Positions 25,501 through 36,900 of a DNA stretch of 64,000 bases are shown here, one piece after another. The DNA is from Vitis vinifera (Eukaryota > Streptophyta > Magnoliopsida > Vitales > Vitaceae): positions 2,399,501 through 2,463,500 of the forward strand of contig NC_081810.1 of assembly GCF_030704535.1 (NCBI RefSeq). The letters are read 5' to 3'. Under the pieces are notes generated by a model that had not been told where the DNA came from, searched no databases, and worked only from the letters and a program-made list of their open reading frames with translations. The position numbers were made by a program, and so were the translations under genes. The first letter of the stretch is position 1, and the number at the start of each line of letters is the position of its first letter.

Positions 25501-27363
25501 AAATAGGATTTCATTCAGAGAGATTCAACCACAGCCATGGGGTTGGGGGTAGAGGTAAGTTCTGTATTTTTTTTAGTAAGATAATTTATATCACCAAGTC
25601 TAACCAGAATTAGGATTTGAGATTGAGATGAAAGAGGAAATTTACCTTGTGAAGTTTGTATTATATTTTTCTTTAGAAACACAAAATTGGGCTTGAGCTT
25701 TTGGTTACTGGGGAAGACAGTGATTGTTGTATATAGAGATTCACATTGAAGATATTGCATACTAACTGTTCATAATTAATTTTTTATTTTTATAGTTTCC
25801 TGTCTACATAGGTTGTGCCCACTTTTTATTAGGCGCTTCTTTTATTTATCTTTTTCTTTTGCCTATCATATATATATATTTTAAATTTTATTTAAAGTAA
25901 TATACACTTACACTTTCTTTGGAGTTAGGATCCAGAGGAATTAATTCCCTTTTCCTTTCATGTGGACTGATGCAGGTCATTTGGCAAGACAACATTGATC
26001 CTGACAACATGACTTACGAGGTTTGCTTTATAAAATTCCTATATTTTTTTGCTTACCACCGGGACATTTCTTTATAAACCAAATCTATGTTTTTTTTTTC
26101 CTTTTAATTTTTGCCCCTGCCAAGAGGGGGAAATCCATGATGCTTATAAATTTTACCTTTTTCACCAAGTAATGTTGTGAGGATATTTGGCATAATTGAA
26201 GTATCCTACCTTTTTCACCTTGCAAATCTCTTGAGATGAGAACTATAAGTAAGCAAACTTTTAATATTTTGGGTAAATTTTAGTGATGCAATATTTCATA
26301 TGCAGGAGTTACTAGAATTAGGTGAGGCAGTTGGAACTCAAAGTCGAGGCCTTTCTCAAGAACTTATTTCTTTGCTGCCAATTTCTAAGTACAAGTGTGG
26401 ATTCTTCACAAGAAAGAAATCACGATGCGAGAGGTGAGATATGGGTACAGTGACTTATGACTTCTGGAATTGTAACATTGCATCCTTTTCAGTTTAGCAT
26501 AGAGCTAATCATGTTGTTTAAGTATTGGCATGACAGAATTTGCTATTTCAGGAACTTCCTATTGTATTCAACCATTTGCAATACATGATATATAGGAGGA
26601 ACCAACATGTTTAGAAGACACCAAAATGTGGGCAGGGTTTCAAGGTTCCTCCCCACTTTTTTTGTTTGGTAGGTCGTATGAAGCTGTAAGTTTCAGCTTC
26701 ATGAGTACTAAAAATCGCCCTTAGTAATCTGAAATAAATGTAAATTTGGGTTTGTTTCCTTCATTTTACATTTTATCTCTTTTTTTCTTCTTATTCCAAT
26801 TTTTTTTTCTTTCCAAATTCAATAGCCAGAAGCAAGTGACCTAGTCTGCCCCACTTCAGGAAATTCCTAGTTGCCACAGATCATTTTAGCATTATGCCTC
26901 AAGGCAACCATTCCATAGGGATCATCAATATCTTACATGGTGTCTATATAAAAGGAAACAGTGTAAAATTTGAGGTTTTTAGTGCTTTATATTTTAGAAA
27001 ATGACAGTAAATTTATAGACCCTTCAATTTCTATTAGAACATTTTTTTCCCCTATTGGTGACTTATGTTCTCCTAGTCTCAGCTAGTTTCCTCTTGTTGG
27101 GAACAGATGTGTCATTTGCCAAATGGAATATAAAAGACGTGATCGGCTGATCACTCTTCCATGCAAACATGTTTACCATGCTGCCTGCGGCACCAGATGG
27201 CTTAGCATCAACAAGGTAAGAACATTTCATTTCTAAACTAGCTTTTAGAAAATTTCTCAAGAGTGGGTTAAGTGCATCAGTTGCTGACCATACTCTGTTT
27301 TCCCAGGCTTGCCCCATTTGTTACACTGAGGTGATTGGTGAAGTACCAAAAATTGACAAATAA
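19590..27363 (+). CDS. RING-H2 E3 ubiquitin ligase, BIG BROTHER-like
   Basis: BIG BROTHER ligases tag growth-promoting targets and limit organ size. Seven coding exons join in frame: 19590-19730, 19993-20236, 23614-23648, 25976-26020, 26306-26433, 27107-27215 and 27307-27363. They give 252 residues, matching the family length of about 250. All introns are GT-AG. The N-terminus has the family's HYMNTSYPY and GSFMDYFEGL segments. WQDNIDPDNMTYEELLELGE (143-162) and GTQSRGLSQELI (166-177) are the conserved pre-RING block. The C3H2C3 RING uses C199, C202, C217, H219, H222, C225, C236 and C239. The exon 5/6 junction falls in the codon just before C199. A TTG 36 bases upstream keeps the frame open, but the ATG at 19590 fits the family start. 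Introns 2 (3.4 kb) and 3 (2.3 kb) are unusually long. Whether it is BB itself or a close paralogue is unclear. Confidence 0.92.
20237..23613 (+). other. Long second intron of the RING ligase gene
   Basis: This 3.4 kb intron has a GTAAGT donor and a TTTCAG acceptor. Inside are a T17-18 tract near 21190 followed by moderately GC-rich non-coding sequence to about 22470, which looks like an old retroelement insertion. A duplicated ATCTAGGTATGCCAT segment lies near 22130 and 22157. I see no separate gene. Confidence 0.55.
24129..24292. repeat. Short tandem repeat, about 29 bp unit, five copies
   Basis: The unit is GG(C/T)(A/G)TGGATATTAAGG(C/T)T followed by ACATTTGGTGA. Copies lie at about 24130, 24159, 24199, 24228 and 24257. 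After copies 2 and 5 there is GGATGAAATATGAT, and the last copy runs into ATATG pentamers (24290-24315). It lies in intron 3 of the RING ligase. Confidence 0.8.
24253..25380. mobile_element. Possible MITE-like element inside RING ligase intron 3
   Basis: The left side has TTTGGTGGGATGAAATATGA and ATATGAT units. The right side has TATCCCATCCCATATTTGG, GATATGATATG and TTATATCCAACCAACC. Its reverse complement (GGTTGGTTGGATATAA) is reminiscent of the left end. The interior is AT-rich and non-coding. Ends are imprecise, and the inverted repeat is read by eye only. Confidence 0.35.
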
Positions 27364-28109
27364 CACGGGTGAGCATATAGAAGAGAAGCTTCATTTTTTC
27401 TTTCTTCCTTTGAGAGTTTGGGTTTCTTTCTTACACGGAGATATGTTTCTTTCATTTTTCCACTTTTTTTCTTTTAGTATAACCGTCATATTAGCTTTTA
27501 TAATAAATGAAGATTGTAAACTTTGTATGGGATGGCTCCTAGTTTGTATCGTGGGTTTATATGGGGGTTTCTAGTGAGCTTTGAATGTGCTTATGCTATA
27601 GAAGCTTATTGTCATGGAAGTATTATAAAGAAAGATCTATATTGGTGATTAGAATGATTTTTGGTCTGTAACATGGATCATACATGATCCCTGGAGTTAC
27701 CTTTCGGACCTAATTCCTGCCTTATCCTCAGAGACACCTGGGAAGACCTTTCCACCAAGCACCCTGCATATGATCAGGATAATTTCTCTTCTTTTATGAA
27801 TCCTAAAAACATTAGGTGAAAATGTAAGAGTTTGGTTTCAAAATGACCTTTTTAGTCATAAAAATATATATTTGGGGGCCAATTTTGAAACATTAGTTCA
27901 AAATCATCCCTTTCTTTCTTATGTCTTTCTATTTGTGTGAAACTGCCTTTTGAAAACCAGTTAGGAACTATTTATTTATTTATTTATTTTGAAAAAATGG
28001 TTAGTTTGAACAGTAGTTTCAAAGTATGTCTGAAACCTACATTATGTTTTGTTTAAGGGGTAAATTTGACTCAGAAATCAAAATATAAACTCTAGGATCC
28101 CAATTTTCT

Positions 28110-28296
28110 TTGGAGTTATCCAAAGTGAATCATTTCAATTATATTTATATACTTCTTAAACTCCTCAATTATATAAAGATTAAATGATTTTAAAATGTAT
28201 AAAATTTTAATAATATTTGATTTTCTTTTATTTTTTTTAATAATGAAACTAAACATGAGAAAATTATTTTTCTTAGTATTTTTTTCTTTCCTTTGA
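28110..28296. mobile_element. Truncated MITE copy (right half) abutting a complete copy
   Basis: ATAAAGATTAAATGATTTTA, TTTGATTTTCTTTTATTTTT, AAACATGAGAAAATTATTTT and CTTAGTATTTTTTTCTTTCC match, in order, the right half of the element at 43667-43992. The left half is missing. The terminal GGGAACCAAACATAACC is replaced by the start of the next copy. Confidence 0.6.
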
Positions 28297-28618
28297 GTTA
28301 TGCTTGGTTCTCGGAAAATGTGAGAGAAAATACAACGAAAAGAGAAAATACAACGAAAAGAAAATAGAGAGGAAAGAAAAAATAAAGGAAAATAAAAAAA
28401 TAGATTTAAAATCAATAAATTATTTTATATGTTATTTCAAATTTATTTAACTTATTTTTTCAAAGAAAGATTAAATAATTTAAAAATATATAAATTTTTA
28501 ATAAATTTTAATTATATTTAATTTTTTTTATTTATATTTTCATGTTGAAACCAATATGAGAAAATGATTATCTTTAATATTTTTTCTCTCCTTAGTACTC
28601 TCCCAGAACCAAACCTAG
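28297..28618. mobile_element. MITE with TTTGGTTCTC-type terminal inverted repeats
   Basis: The left end is GTTATGCTTGGTTCTCGGAA. The right end, reverse complemented, is CTAGGTTTGGTTCTGGGAGA. Length is about 322 bp, the interior is AT-rich and no transposase is present. It shares structure, size and interior blocks with 43667-43992, so the two define a family. Confidence 0.75.
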
Positions 28619-29682
28619 TTTTAATATCTTCCTTTTTGATATGAACATTGGCCAATGAATGATAAATTTCTTCTCATCTTCTAAAATAAAAAGTCTAATT
28701 GAAAGTAACCTACCACCAATAGTAAATGGTAAATACAACAACTACAAAGATGGCATTGGAGTCTTACAGGCTCCATAACAATATTATATACAGAAAGGAA
28801 TAGTCTCATTTTGGTTTATTTTAAAATCCTTCTCAAAACCCTAATAAAATGCTTCCATTTCCAAGCAAACCCACAGGTGGCCTTGTTAATTAAAACAGCT
28901 CTTGTGAATGACAGGCAAACTTTGACCCGGAAGGGGCCAACAAAAATAACATAAAGAAAAAAGACAAAACTTTCAGAAAAGAAAATTCAAAGCTGGGAAA
29001 CGTGCTTGCAAATTTCTGAATCAGTATTGGCAGCAATCAAGCAATGTTAAAATTTAATACAATACTATAAAAAAAAAAAAGAAAAGAAAAAGAAAAAAAA
29101 AAGTCAAGACTCAACCACCTTGTAACAATAAAAATAGTGAACAACTGGAAAACACAGCATGGCTACACTCCGTTTTCACATTGCAATACCCATATTTTTA
29201 TATTTTAAAAATTTAAAAAAAATTAAAATGGGAATTTTTTTTTTTGTTGAGAAAATTAGAATTAAAAAAAATGGGATTCTGATCAGGAAATTAATTTATG
29301 AAGCAATATGTTTGAACAAGGCTAGAATCACATGCATTCAATTAGGTTAAACACTTGTAGTGCTTAATTATAAACTTAATAGCCAACTAAGTAGTTGCTT
29401 CCAGAAATCAACACCAATTTTAGAGGAATGGATCAAACACAAATAAGATTAAGAAACTTCTTCATTACCATACAATATTTTTGCCAAGTATTTTCTTCCC
29501 ATCACTTTCAGAGGGCCACACGCTTAACCCTGATTCAAGCTTTCATTTTTGACTTCAGAACAACTTTCCCTCACTTTCTCATTACCTTCCTCTTTCTTCC
29601 ATCTTTGGACACGAAACTTCAAATACTGGTATAGAAAATTGCCCCTTCCAGCAGTACTGCACCATACCTACTCTACATTGAT

Positions 29683-29736
29683 CTTGACTTGTTCATATTC
29701 ATATGAATATGTATGAAATCCTTAGTGGGAGTCCAC
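29683..29736 (+). promoter_or_regulatory. Conserved upstream promoter module of the first extensin gene
   Basis: CTTGACTT (29683-29690) contains a TTGAC W-box core. TTAGTGGGAGTCCAC (29722-29736) is an imperfect palindrome. Both recur at matching positions upstream of the other extensin genes. They lie about 165 and 120 bases before the TATA box. Binding factors are not known from sequence. Confidence 0.6.
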
Positions 29737-29848
29737 AATCCTAGAGTTGAAACTCTGTAGGGTGAGGTTTGGTTTACTATTTTAAAGGTTTAATACAGCC
29801 TGTTGGCTTCATTAAACTAACATATCCTTGCGTTCAATGATTCAAATC

Positions 29849-29862
29849 ATCACTATATAAAG
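29849..29862 (+). promoter_or_regulatory. TATA box of the first extensin gene
   Basis: ATCACTATATAAAG ending at 29862 matches the TATA region of the second extensin gene base for base, about 95 bases before the ATG. The neighbouring AATGATT and GATCACTATA context is shared across the cluster. Confidence 0.85.
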
Positions 29863-29956
29863 GGGTTCTCCCCAATTGTTTTTTATAAGTCTCAAACTCC
29901 ATCGAGTTCTTACCCTTTAAGAACTTTTGGGGATTGGAGAGTTTGGTTTGCCGGAG

Positions 29957-31645
29957 ATGGGAAGTCCAGGACACTCGGGCCATTGGCCTCGGGTGGTTTG
30001 GGCCATGGTGTTTTGCCTTATAGCCACTAGTGTAGCTGCCTATGAGCCCTACATTTATGCTTCGCCGCCACCACCAAAGCATTCTCCTCCGCCACCGTAC
30101 TACTACAAGTCACCACCACCACCCAAGCATTCTCCTCCACCACCATACTACTACAAGTCCCCACCGCCGCCACCAAAGCATGTAGAGCATCCGCCATATT
30201 ACTACAATTCACCACCGCCCCCAAAGCATTCTCCTCCACCACCATACTACTACAAGTCTCCACCGCCGCCACCGAAGCATGTAGAGCATCCACCATATTA
30301 CTACAAGTCACCACCTCCCCCTAAGCAGTCTCCTCCACCACCTTATTACTACAAGTCACCACCGCCCCCGAAGCATTCTCCTCCACCACCATACTACTAC
30401 AAGTCTCCACCACCGCCATCGAAGCATGTAGAGCATCCGCCATATTACTACAAGTCACCACCTCCCCCTAAGCATTCTCCTCCACCACCTTATTACTACA
30501 AGTCACCACCGCCCCCAAAGCATTCTCCTCCACCACCATACTACTACAAGTCTCCACCACCACCACCGAAGCATGTAGAGCATCCACCATATTACTACAA
30601 GTCACCACCCCCCCCTAAGCATTCCCCTCCACCACCTTATTACTACAAGTCACCACCGCCCCCAAAGCATTCTCCTCCACCACCATACTACTACAAGTCA
30701 CCACCGCCCCCTAAGCATTCTCCTCCGCCACCTTATTACTACAAGTCACCACCGCCCCCAAAGCATTCTCCTCCACCTCCTTACTACTACAAGTCTCCAC
30801 CACCACCAAAGCATGTAGAGCATCCACCATATTATTACAAGTCACCGCCACCTCCAAAGCATTCTCCTCCACCACCTTATTACTACAAGTCACCACCACC
30901 TCCAAAGCATTCTCCTCCATCACCTTACTATTACAAGTCTCCACCACCACCAAAGCATGTCGAGCATCCCCCATACTATTACAAGTCACCTCCACCACCA
31001 AAGCACTCTCCTCCACCACCTTACTATTACAAGTCTCCACCTCCACCAAAACACTCTCCTCCACCACCATACTATTATAAGTCCCCACCACCACCACCAA
31101 AACATTCTCCACCTCCTCCTTATTACTATAAATCCCCACCACCCCCCTCACCATCTCCCCCACCACCCTACTACTACAAATCACCACCTCCCCCGTCACC
31201 CTCACCACCACCCCCATATGTTTACAAGTCGCCACCACCACCATCACCGTCACCACCTCCACCATACTACTACAAATCCCCTCCCCCTCCCTCTCCATCT
31301 CCTCCACCTCCATACCACTATAACTCACCACCTCCACCATCTCCATCACCACCACCACCATACTACTACAACTCACCACCTCCACCATCTCATTCCCCAC
31401 CACCTCCATACCATTACAACTCCCCACCTCCACCATCTCCATCTCCACCACCCCCTTACTATTATAAGTCACCACCACCACCATCACCATCACCTCCTCC
31501 TGCATATCACTACAGCTCTCCTCCACCCCCATCTCACAAGCAACATCCCCATCCTCCATATTACTACAAATCACCCCCTCCACCTTCACCCTCACCACCT
31601 CTACCATACTATTACAAGTCACCCCCACCACCAAAACACTACTAA
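29957..31645 (+). CDS. Extensin 1: KH-type, Tyr-rich cell-wall extensin (562 aa)
   Basis: This is a secreted hydroxyproline-rich glycoprotein that crosslinks in the cell wall through Tyr residues. A signal peptide of about 28 residues (hydrophobic core WAMVFCLIATSVAA) leads into [10 protein letters not shown]. About thirty modules follow. The first two thirds alternate [16 protein letters not shown] with SPPPPPKHVEHPPYYYK; the last third switches to [16 protein letters not shown] types. It ends SPPPPKHY. SPPPP blocks are expected sites of proline hydroxylation and arabinosylation, and YYY and YxY are isodityrosine motifs. There is no intron. The start is the ATG at 29957; the open frame upstream has no ATG and lacks signal-peptide logic. 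AATAAA signals lie at 31771 and 31851. The 39188 gene is its closest relative in the window by promoter, signal peptide and 3' UTR. Confidence 0.95.
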   Translation: MGSPGHSGHWPRVVWAMVFCLIATSVAAYEPYIYASPPPPKHSPPPPYYYKSPPPPKHSPPPPYYYKSPPPPPKHVEHPPYYYNSPPPPKHSPPPPYYYKSPPPPPKHVEHPPYYYKSPPPPKQSPPPPYYYKSPPPPKHSPPPPYYYKSPPPPSKHVEHPPYYYKSPPPPKHSPPPPYYYKSPPPPKHSPPPPYYYKSPPPPPKHVEHPPYYYKSPPPPKHSPPPPYYYKSPPPPKHSPPPPYYYKSPPPPKHSPPPPYYYKSPPPPKHSPPPPYYYKSPPPPKHVEHPPYYYKSPPPPKHSPPPPYYYKSPPPPKHSPPSPYYYKSPPPPKHVEHPPYYYKSPPPPKHSPPPPYYYKSPPPPKHSPPPPYYYKSPPPPPKHSPPPPYYYKSPPPPSPSPPPPYYYKSPPPPSPSPPPPYVYKSPPPPSPSPPPPYYYKSPPPPSPSPPPPYHYNSPPPPSPSPPPPYYYNSPPPPSHSPPPPYHYNSPPPPSPSPPPPYYYKSPPPPSPSPPPAYHYSSPPPPSHKQHPHPPYYYKSPPPPSPSPPLPYYYKSPPPPKHY

Positions 31646-33277
31646 GCTGCAATTTGCCCCTTGAATCAATCTGTTTGAAGTGTTTGTGCAAGAATAACTA
31701 GCTTCCTTTGGAGCTATGCCGAAGACATTTTTAGCAATATTGTTTTCATTCTTGGAAAAATGTACTCGTGAATAAATCAAGAGCTGAAAAATGGAGACCT
31801 TTTGGTTAACTTATCTGTAAGAAGCATTTGTTGTATAATTTCTTGTAAGCAATAAATGTCTGAAATTCTATTCTACCATGCACCATCTGCTCCAAAGTGC
31901 CATATGATCATTTTTATTATTATTTTTTATTATGTACTTATTATTTTTGAATTCAAATGCCAAGGAATTGGGTCATGTGATTCAGGGTTGAGCAGCACAA
32001 GCTCTATTGTGATTCCAATAGGGAATTTATTCTTCTAAGAGGAACAATTATTCTTTTTTCCCTCCATAAAAGCAATTGCCCAAATAAGTGATCAATCACT
32101 AAAATACTGTCTACGATAATTTTTTTGTTGACCCTTTTAGGAGCTCAAACTAGCTGTATTTGTCCAATATTTCAGTAAGAAAACTGACATGCCAGTAAAC
32201 CAAATTGACCCAACAACTGATGAGGAGCATAGCATGCTTGTTTACTCAAGGAATTCATTTGAAAGCTATTGGAAGCATGCAAATACGACAAGCCTCAAGA
32301 TGTAATATTGTTTGAAGCCTGGACTTCAGTGGGTAAAACCTAGTGTATCAACAAAAATCATGACAAAAATGTAATTTCTTGAAACCAAAAATTGATGTGA
32401 TAGCTAGGTAATATTAGCCCCCTAGGTCTATATGAAAAAGTTTAACTGAAGAAGAGCATCAAGATTTTCTTTTCAACAGAGCCCATGGCTCTTATATATT
32501 TCACAAGCATGACAAAGTTTAATTGGAAGACTTAGGTCCTGCATAGGAAATGAACTGAAATTGGTGACACATGACCAAGTCGCCAATGTCATGTCTCCTT
32601 GTGCATTGTTTAGTAATAACCAATAACAAGACCAGATAAATCAAAGACGAGAGAGAGCAGTTCATATCTCAAGTGATTTAATTAGCTGACTTTTCTTTTC
32701 TTCTGTATTTGTTTTTTGTTTTTGGGATTTTTGGAAGAAGTGTATGTAATAAAAAATAACTAGAGAGAATAGGAATGGGTAAAGGGAATTGTAGATTCAT
32801 TGCCTGCAAGTGCCTTATGCTTACCATTATTAGGATGAACCTAATGGAAAATATCTACATCATAGCTCATATGACAAGTAGAGCCCTTGTCAAGATACCA
32901 CTCATGATCAGAATCAAGGGAATAGATTTATATGAATTGATGATGCCAATGCTTGATGAAGTTGCTCAGCTTGATAAGCACAAACAGATGGATTATAATG
33001 GTTGACAGTTAAGGATGGAATACTTGTAAAACGATCAGCTTTAACTTTTCCAGAGGATGATCCAGACTATCTAGAGAGAATCAGTTGTTCTTACTTGAAA
33101 ACGAGTATGAAGTAGCTGGGGCAGACAGCAGATAATTTTCAAAATGAGATTGGGGTTATTCAAACAGAAGATTATCTAGAGACTAGAAAAAATATCAAGA
33201 TCAATTATTGTTTGATCATAGTTGGCACCATGAGTATGATGGACTTTGTTGAAATGAGGTTATCTATTTGAGCCACT

Positions 33278-33720
33278 TGTAGTGCTTAATTATAGTTTAA
33301 TTGATAAAGACATTTGATTCTTAAGACACCAATTTTCAAAGAGATTGACAAAACACGAATCGAAACCTTCAAGATCAATATAATATGCTATGCAAAGTAG
33401 CTGTATTCCCATTGCTTCAGAGAAAACTTGAGCCATTTCCATAGAGTAGGCCAAGTCTAACAGACATCTTATTCCTAAATCAACCTTGCGTTTTGATCAA
33501 TTCAAATCATTAATCCCATATTTTCTCATCACCTGCCTACTTTCCAGCATTCTACAGGAAACTTCAAACTTGTACTTGTCAGAACGCACCTTGTCCAGCA
33601 GTACGGCATCGTACCTACTCTCAAACTTGACTTGATCATGGCCAATTATAAACATAAAATACATATGGGATTCTTGGTAGCAACTCACAATCTTAGAGTT
33701 GAAATGTCTGGTATGAGATT
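33278..33720 (+). promoter_or_regulatory. Orphan extensin-type promoter fragment
   Basis: CACTTGTAGTGCTTAATTAT (33278) matches 29350. CCAGCAGTACGGCATCGTAC and CTACTCTCAAACTTGACTTG match the extensin 1 and 2 promoters (CAGTACTGCACCATA, CTACTCT, CTTGACTTG). CACAATCTTAGAGTTGAAA matches CACAATCCTAGAGTTGAAA at 29734. The TATA region is lost, and no proline-rich coding sequence follows. It is a promoter relic of a deleted or never completed extensin copy. Confidence 0.75.
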
Positions 33721-33783
33721 TAAATTAATTATTAAAATGATTATTATATAAAATCTATGTGAAAAATGGTAATTCTATTTCAC

Positions 33784-33866
33784 TCTTTCAAACGTTCAGA
33801 GATACAAAATTTATGCCAATGGTAAGTCTTTTTCATTCTTTCAAACGTTCAGAGATACAAAATTTA
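33784..33866. repeat. Short direct duplication, about 53 bp period
   Basis: CTTTCAAACGTTCAGAGATA followed by CAAAATTTAT occurs at 33784 and again at about 33837. It sits directly downstream of the orphan promoter. Confidence 0.85.
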
Positions 33867-33911
33867 TACAATTTCTTCATACATTGATGCCGGAATAACG
33901 GAGAAAATTAA

Positions 33912-33928
33912 GGGGGGGGGGGGGGGGG
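33912..33928. repeat. G17 homopolymer
   Basis: Seventeen consecutive G in otherwise AT-rich DNA. Such runs can form four-stranded structures and are prone to length variation and sequencing error. Confidence 0.9.
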
Positions 33929-36900
33929 AAGATTACAATGTAGGGCAGTCCAAAAATAGGAAATTAGTTAACTATTTATTTACTTATTTTCTATTCCGAT
34001 TTTCTCCAAAAGAGTAACTAGTCTATCCTTTAGTTTGAATGTTAGCTAACTGCCCCTCTATTGAAACATATGATGCACAAATTAATCACGCCACTTCCTT
34101 GATAAAGTGATAGTCCACCTTTAATATGCTTTGTACAATATTGACTATAGACACAACAACTCACGTATTCCATGAGCCATAAATCTAAACTTGACCTCTA
34201 CATTTCATCTTACAACAACTAATTGCTTCTTATTTCTCTATATCACTAAATTTCCTCTATAAAGACACGTGACTTATGAATTGATTCACTAGACTCATTG
34301 GTTGAAAGGACAAATCTTGAAGAAAGGGTTTAGATTCATAGATTCCTTATCTTCACCTAATGACTCCCTTGAAAATAAGGATGAGAAAATTAAAGTACTG
34401 ATTTTCATTAAAAATGATCTCCATAGTTACCAAGAATTTCCTACCTAGCTAGATTCTAGATGATATTATTTATATTTATTTTATTTTATTTTATAGGAGA
34501 ATGATAAATAAACACACCATTCAATGCTCAAGGATTAAGTTTACTATGATGATAAGAATAAATGTGAACATACGAGACACTTGAATATTTTAAGAGGAAG
34601 ATGACTGGATACACAAAAATTAGTATAGAATTTTGAAAAAATATCCACTAGAACTCTTATTCCCTAAAACTCTAGACGCTAACCTATTGATCAAATGGGG
34701 CACAATCAAAATTGCTTCTCCTTAATATGGCTTAGGAACATTATTTGAAATAACAATGCTTAGGTTACCTTTAGGAGATGACCATTTTTTTCACTTTGTA
34801 ATACAATTTTGTTGTGAGGAATCATTACATAAAGATTGGTGTGTAATTCTTTCCTTTGTGAGAAATGGTCCTAGAACTTGATTAAAGTATTCCTTCTATT
34901 ATTATTGGATCTAATACTTTTGATTTAAACACCAAATTAAGGATGAATTATTTTATGAAAAATAGGAAACATAATGCTAACATATGATTTATTTGTCATA
35001 AGAAATAGCTAAGCTATTCTAAAACAATCATCAAATTATCAATAAATAAAACAGACCATCAAGCTTTAGTGAAATTTTTGATAAACCCTAAACATCAACA
35101 TGTATTTAGTTGAAAAGGATTGGATTAGATGAGACTTTTTCTAAAAAAATGAGAGAGGTCATATGGTCACCATTGCCACTTCCACTTTCAATATAACTTT
35201 AAATTTATCACACCAACATTTAATTTAATAAGAAATTAAAAAGTTCTCTCTTTCAACAAACTTCTATAACATCAGCACTTAGTTTCATTGTATATATTCA
35301 CATTTTTACTTGTGGACTCTACCAAAGAAGACATAATTGTAGACGTCTAATTTTATTCTTAGTATCCAAATACATGCATTTTCACATATGCATCTTCACT
35401 TATACCTGATTTTATGATGCACTGACCATGTTTTTTAGGAGTTTTCATCCATTTTAGTGTGGTTTAAAGACTCTCGAGTAGTCATGACTTGAGAGAAAGT
35501 TGCAGAAGAGGAATGTTCAAAAGGTAGGAGAAGGTTAGACTTTTTAAGGTTGGTATCGGTTTTGGCATGCAAAATCGATATAGCTAGGAACAGATACGTA
35601 CAAGGAAGGCCACTGTCGGATTGTTGGATGGATGATGATTTGCCTCAAATGGACACCAAACCGATGCCAATAGACCCATGTTCCAGGTCTGACATTGAGA
35701 GAAGCCACCATCGAAATGCCATTATTGCTTGGATTGATGCAGAAATGATATGAATCGACACGGCTAGGCCCCACTGTTGAAAATTTCAAGGGATAAACTA
35801 ATATGACTATTAAGGGCACTAGTACAATTATGATCATTTTATAATAAATCAAACCCACTAAAATTGATGGTACATGATAGTCAAAATTGTCTAAAAGTCA
35901 TTGAATATTTGTTTCCACTGCCTCAGTCCAGCCTGTTTTTGGAATTAATTTACAAAATGTTTGGGAGACTTGGGACTAGTCGAGCATATGATATCGACAG
36001 TGTGCCATAGGGAGCATATCACAACAAAATGCCAAAAAATAATTGGAAGTCTTATAAATATTCATTCATTCATGAGAAATAAAAATAACACCATTTTTAA
36101 TCCAAATAATTAAGAGAATGGTGAAAGTTGACTAACCTCTCTTTGGGTGGAAATTAAAGACTTGGTGGCCTAAGCTCATGTCAACTCTAGTGCATATTAA
36201 AAATGATGATAAAAAAAAATATATTTGGAAGTATAAATATTCAAACATTTATGATTCACATGATCTTTTCACAACTGCATCAATTATTGAATAAAAAAAT
36301 TATTAGATTATAATTTTATTAATTAGGCTGATGATTCAATCGTATTTAAATCATAATATTGATATAATATATAATTAATATATTATTAATTTTTTTAATT
36401 ATAAAAAGTTATATATAATTAAAAATTTATTTAAATCATGATAAAAATAAAATTTAAATATATTAATATTTTAAAATTGTATATATAAGAGTAAAATAAA
36501 ATTTTATTATTTGACTTCACCCACATTTTGATGGTTATACATTCAATTATTTTAATTATTATTTTAAAAATTACTATGATTTTTGTACCTATATTATTTT
36601 CATTTGATCTATTATCTTAAAAATTAATATGTATAAATATTTAATTTTTATTCTAATTTTTTTAAATATTGTTATTTGCAAAGAAGTAGCAAACCATTGT
36701 ATTTTATTAATTTAAGCTATAAAATAGCAGCCTAGCTCACTGCACCAACTGAAAAAATCAAATTTAATAGCCCGCCCATTCTTGCAAGATTGGCGGGTCA
36801 ACCGGCTGGTTTCCAAAACCTTAACTATGCAAAAAAATAAAAAAGATAAAAAAGAAGGAAAATAATTAATCATTAAAAATTGATTTAGGCTGGAGTGTGA

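Larger units (their letters stand above)
27364..29852. other. Spacer between the RING ligase and the first extensin gene
   Basis: RING ligase 3' UTR sequence probably extends to about 27640. A truncated and a complete copy of one MITE family lie at 28110-28618. An A-rich, purine tract (29067-29104) follows. From about 29350 the sequence is alignable with the promoters of the next extensin gene and of the orphan fragment at 33278. Confidence 0.55.

Noticed and set aside
29927-29956. Upstream in-frame TTG extension of extensin 1 (similarly before 39188, 51946 and 57882)
   Set aside because: There is no ATG in the extension. The downstream ATG directly begins the signal peptide and aligns between paralogues.
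32775-33005. 76-codon + frame between extensins 1 and 2
   Set aside because: It has some protein-like composition but no recognised family, no splice partners and no promoter signal. It may be an old retroelement or gene fragment.
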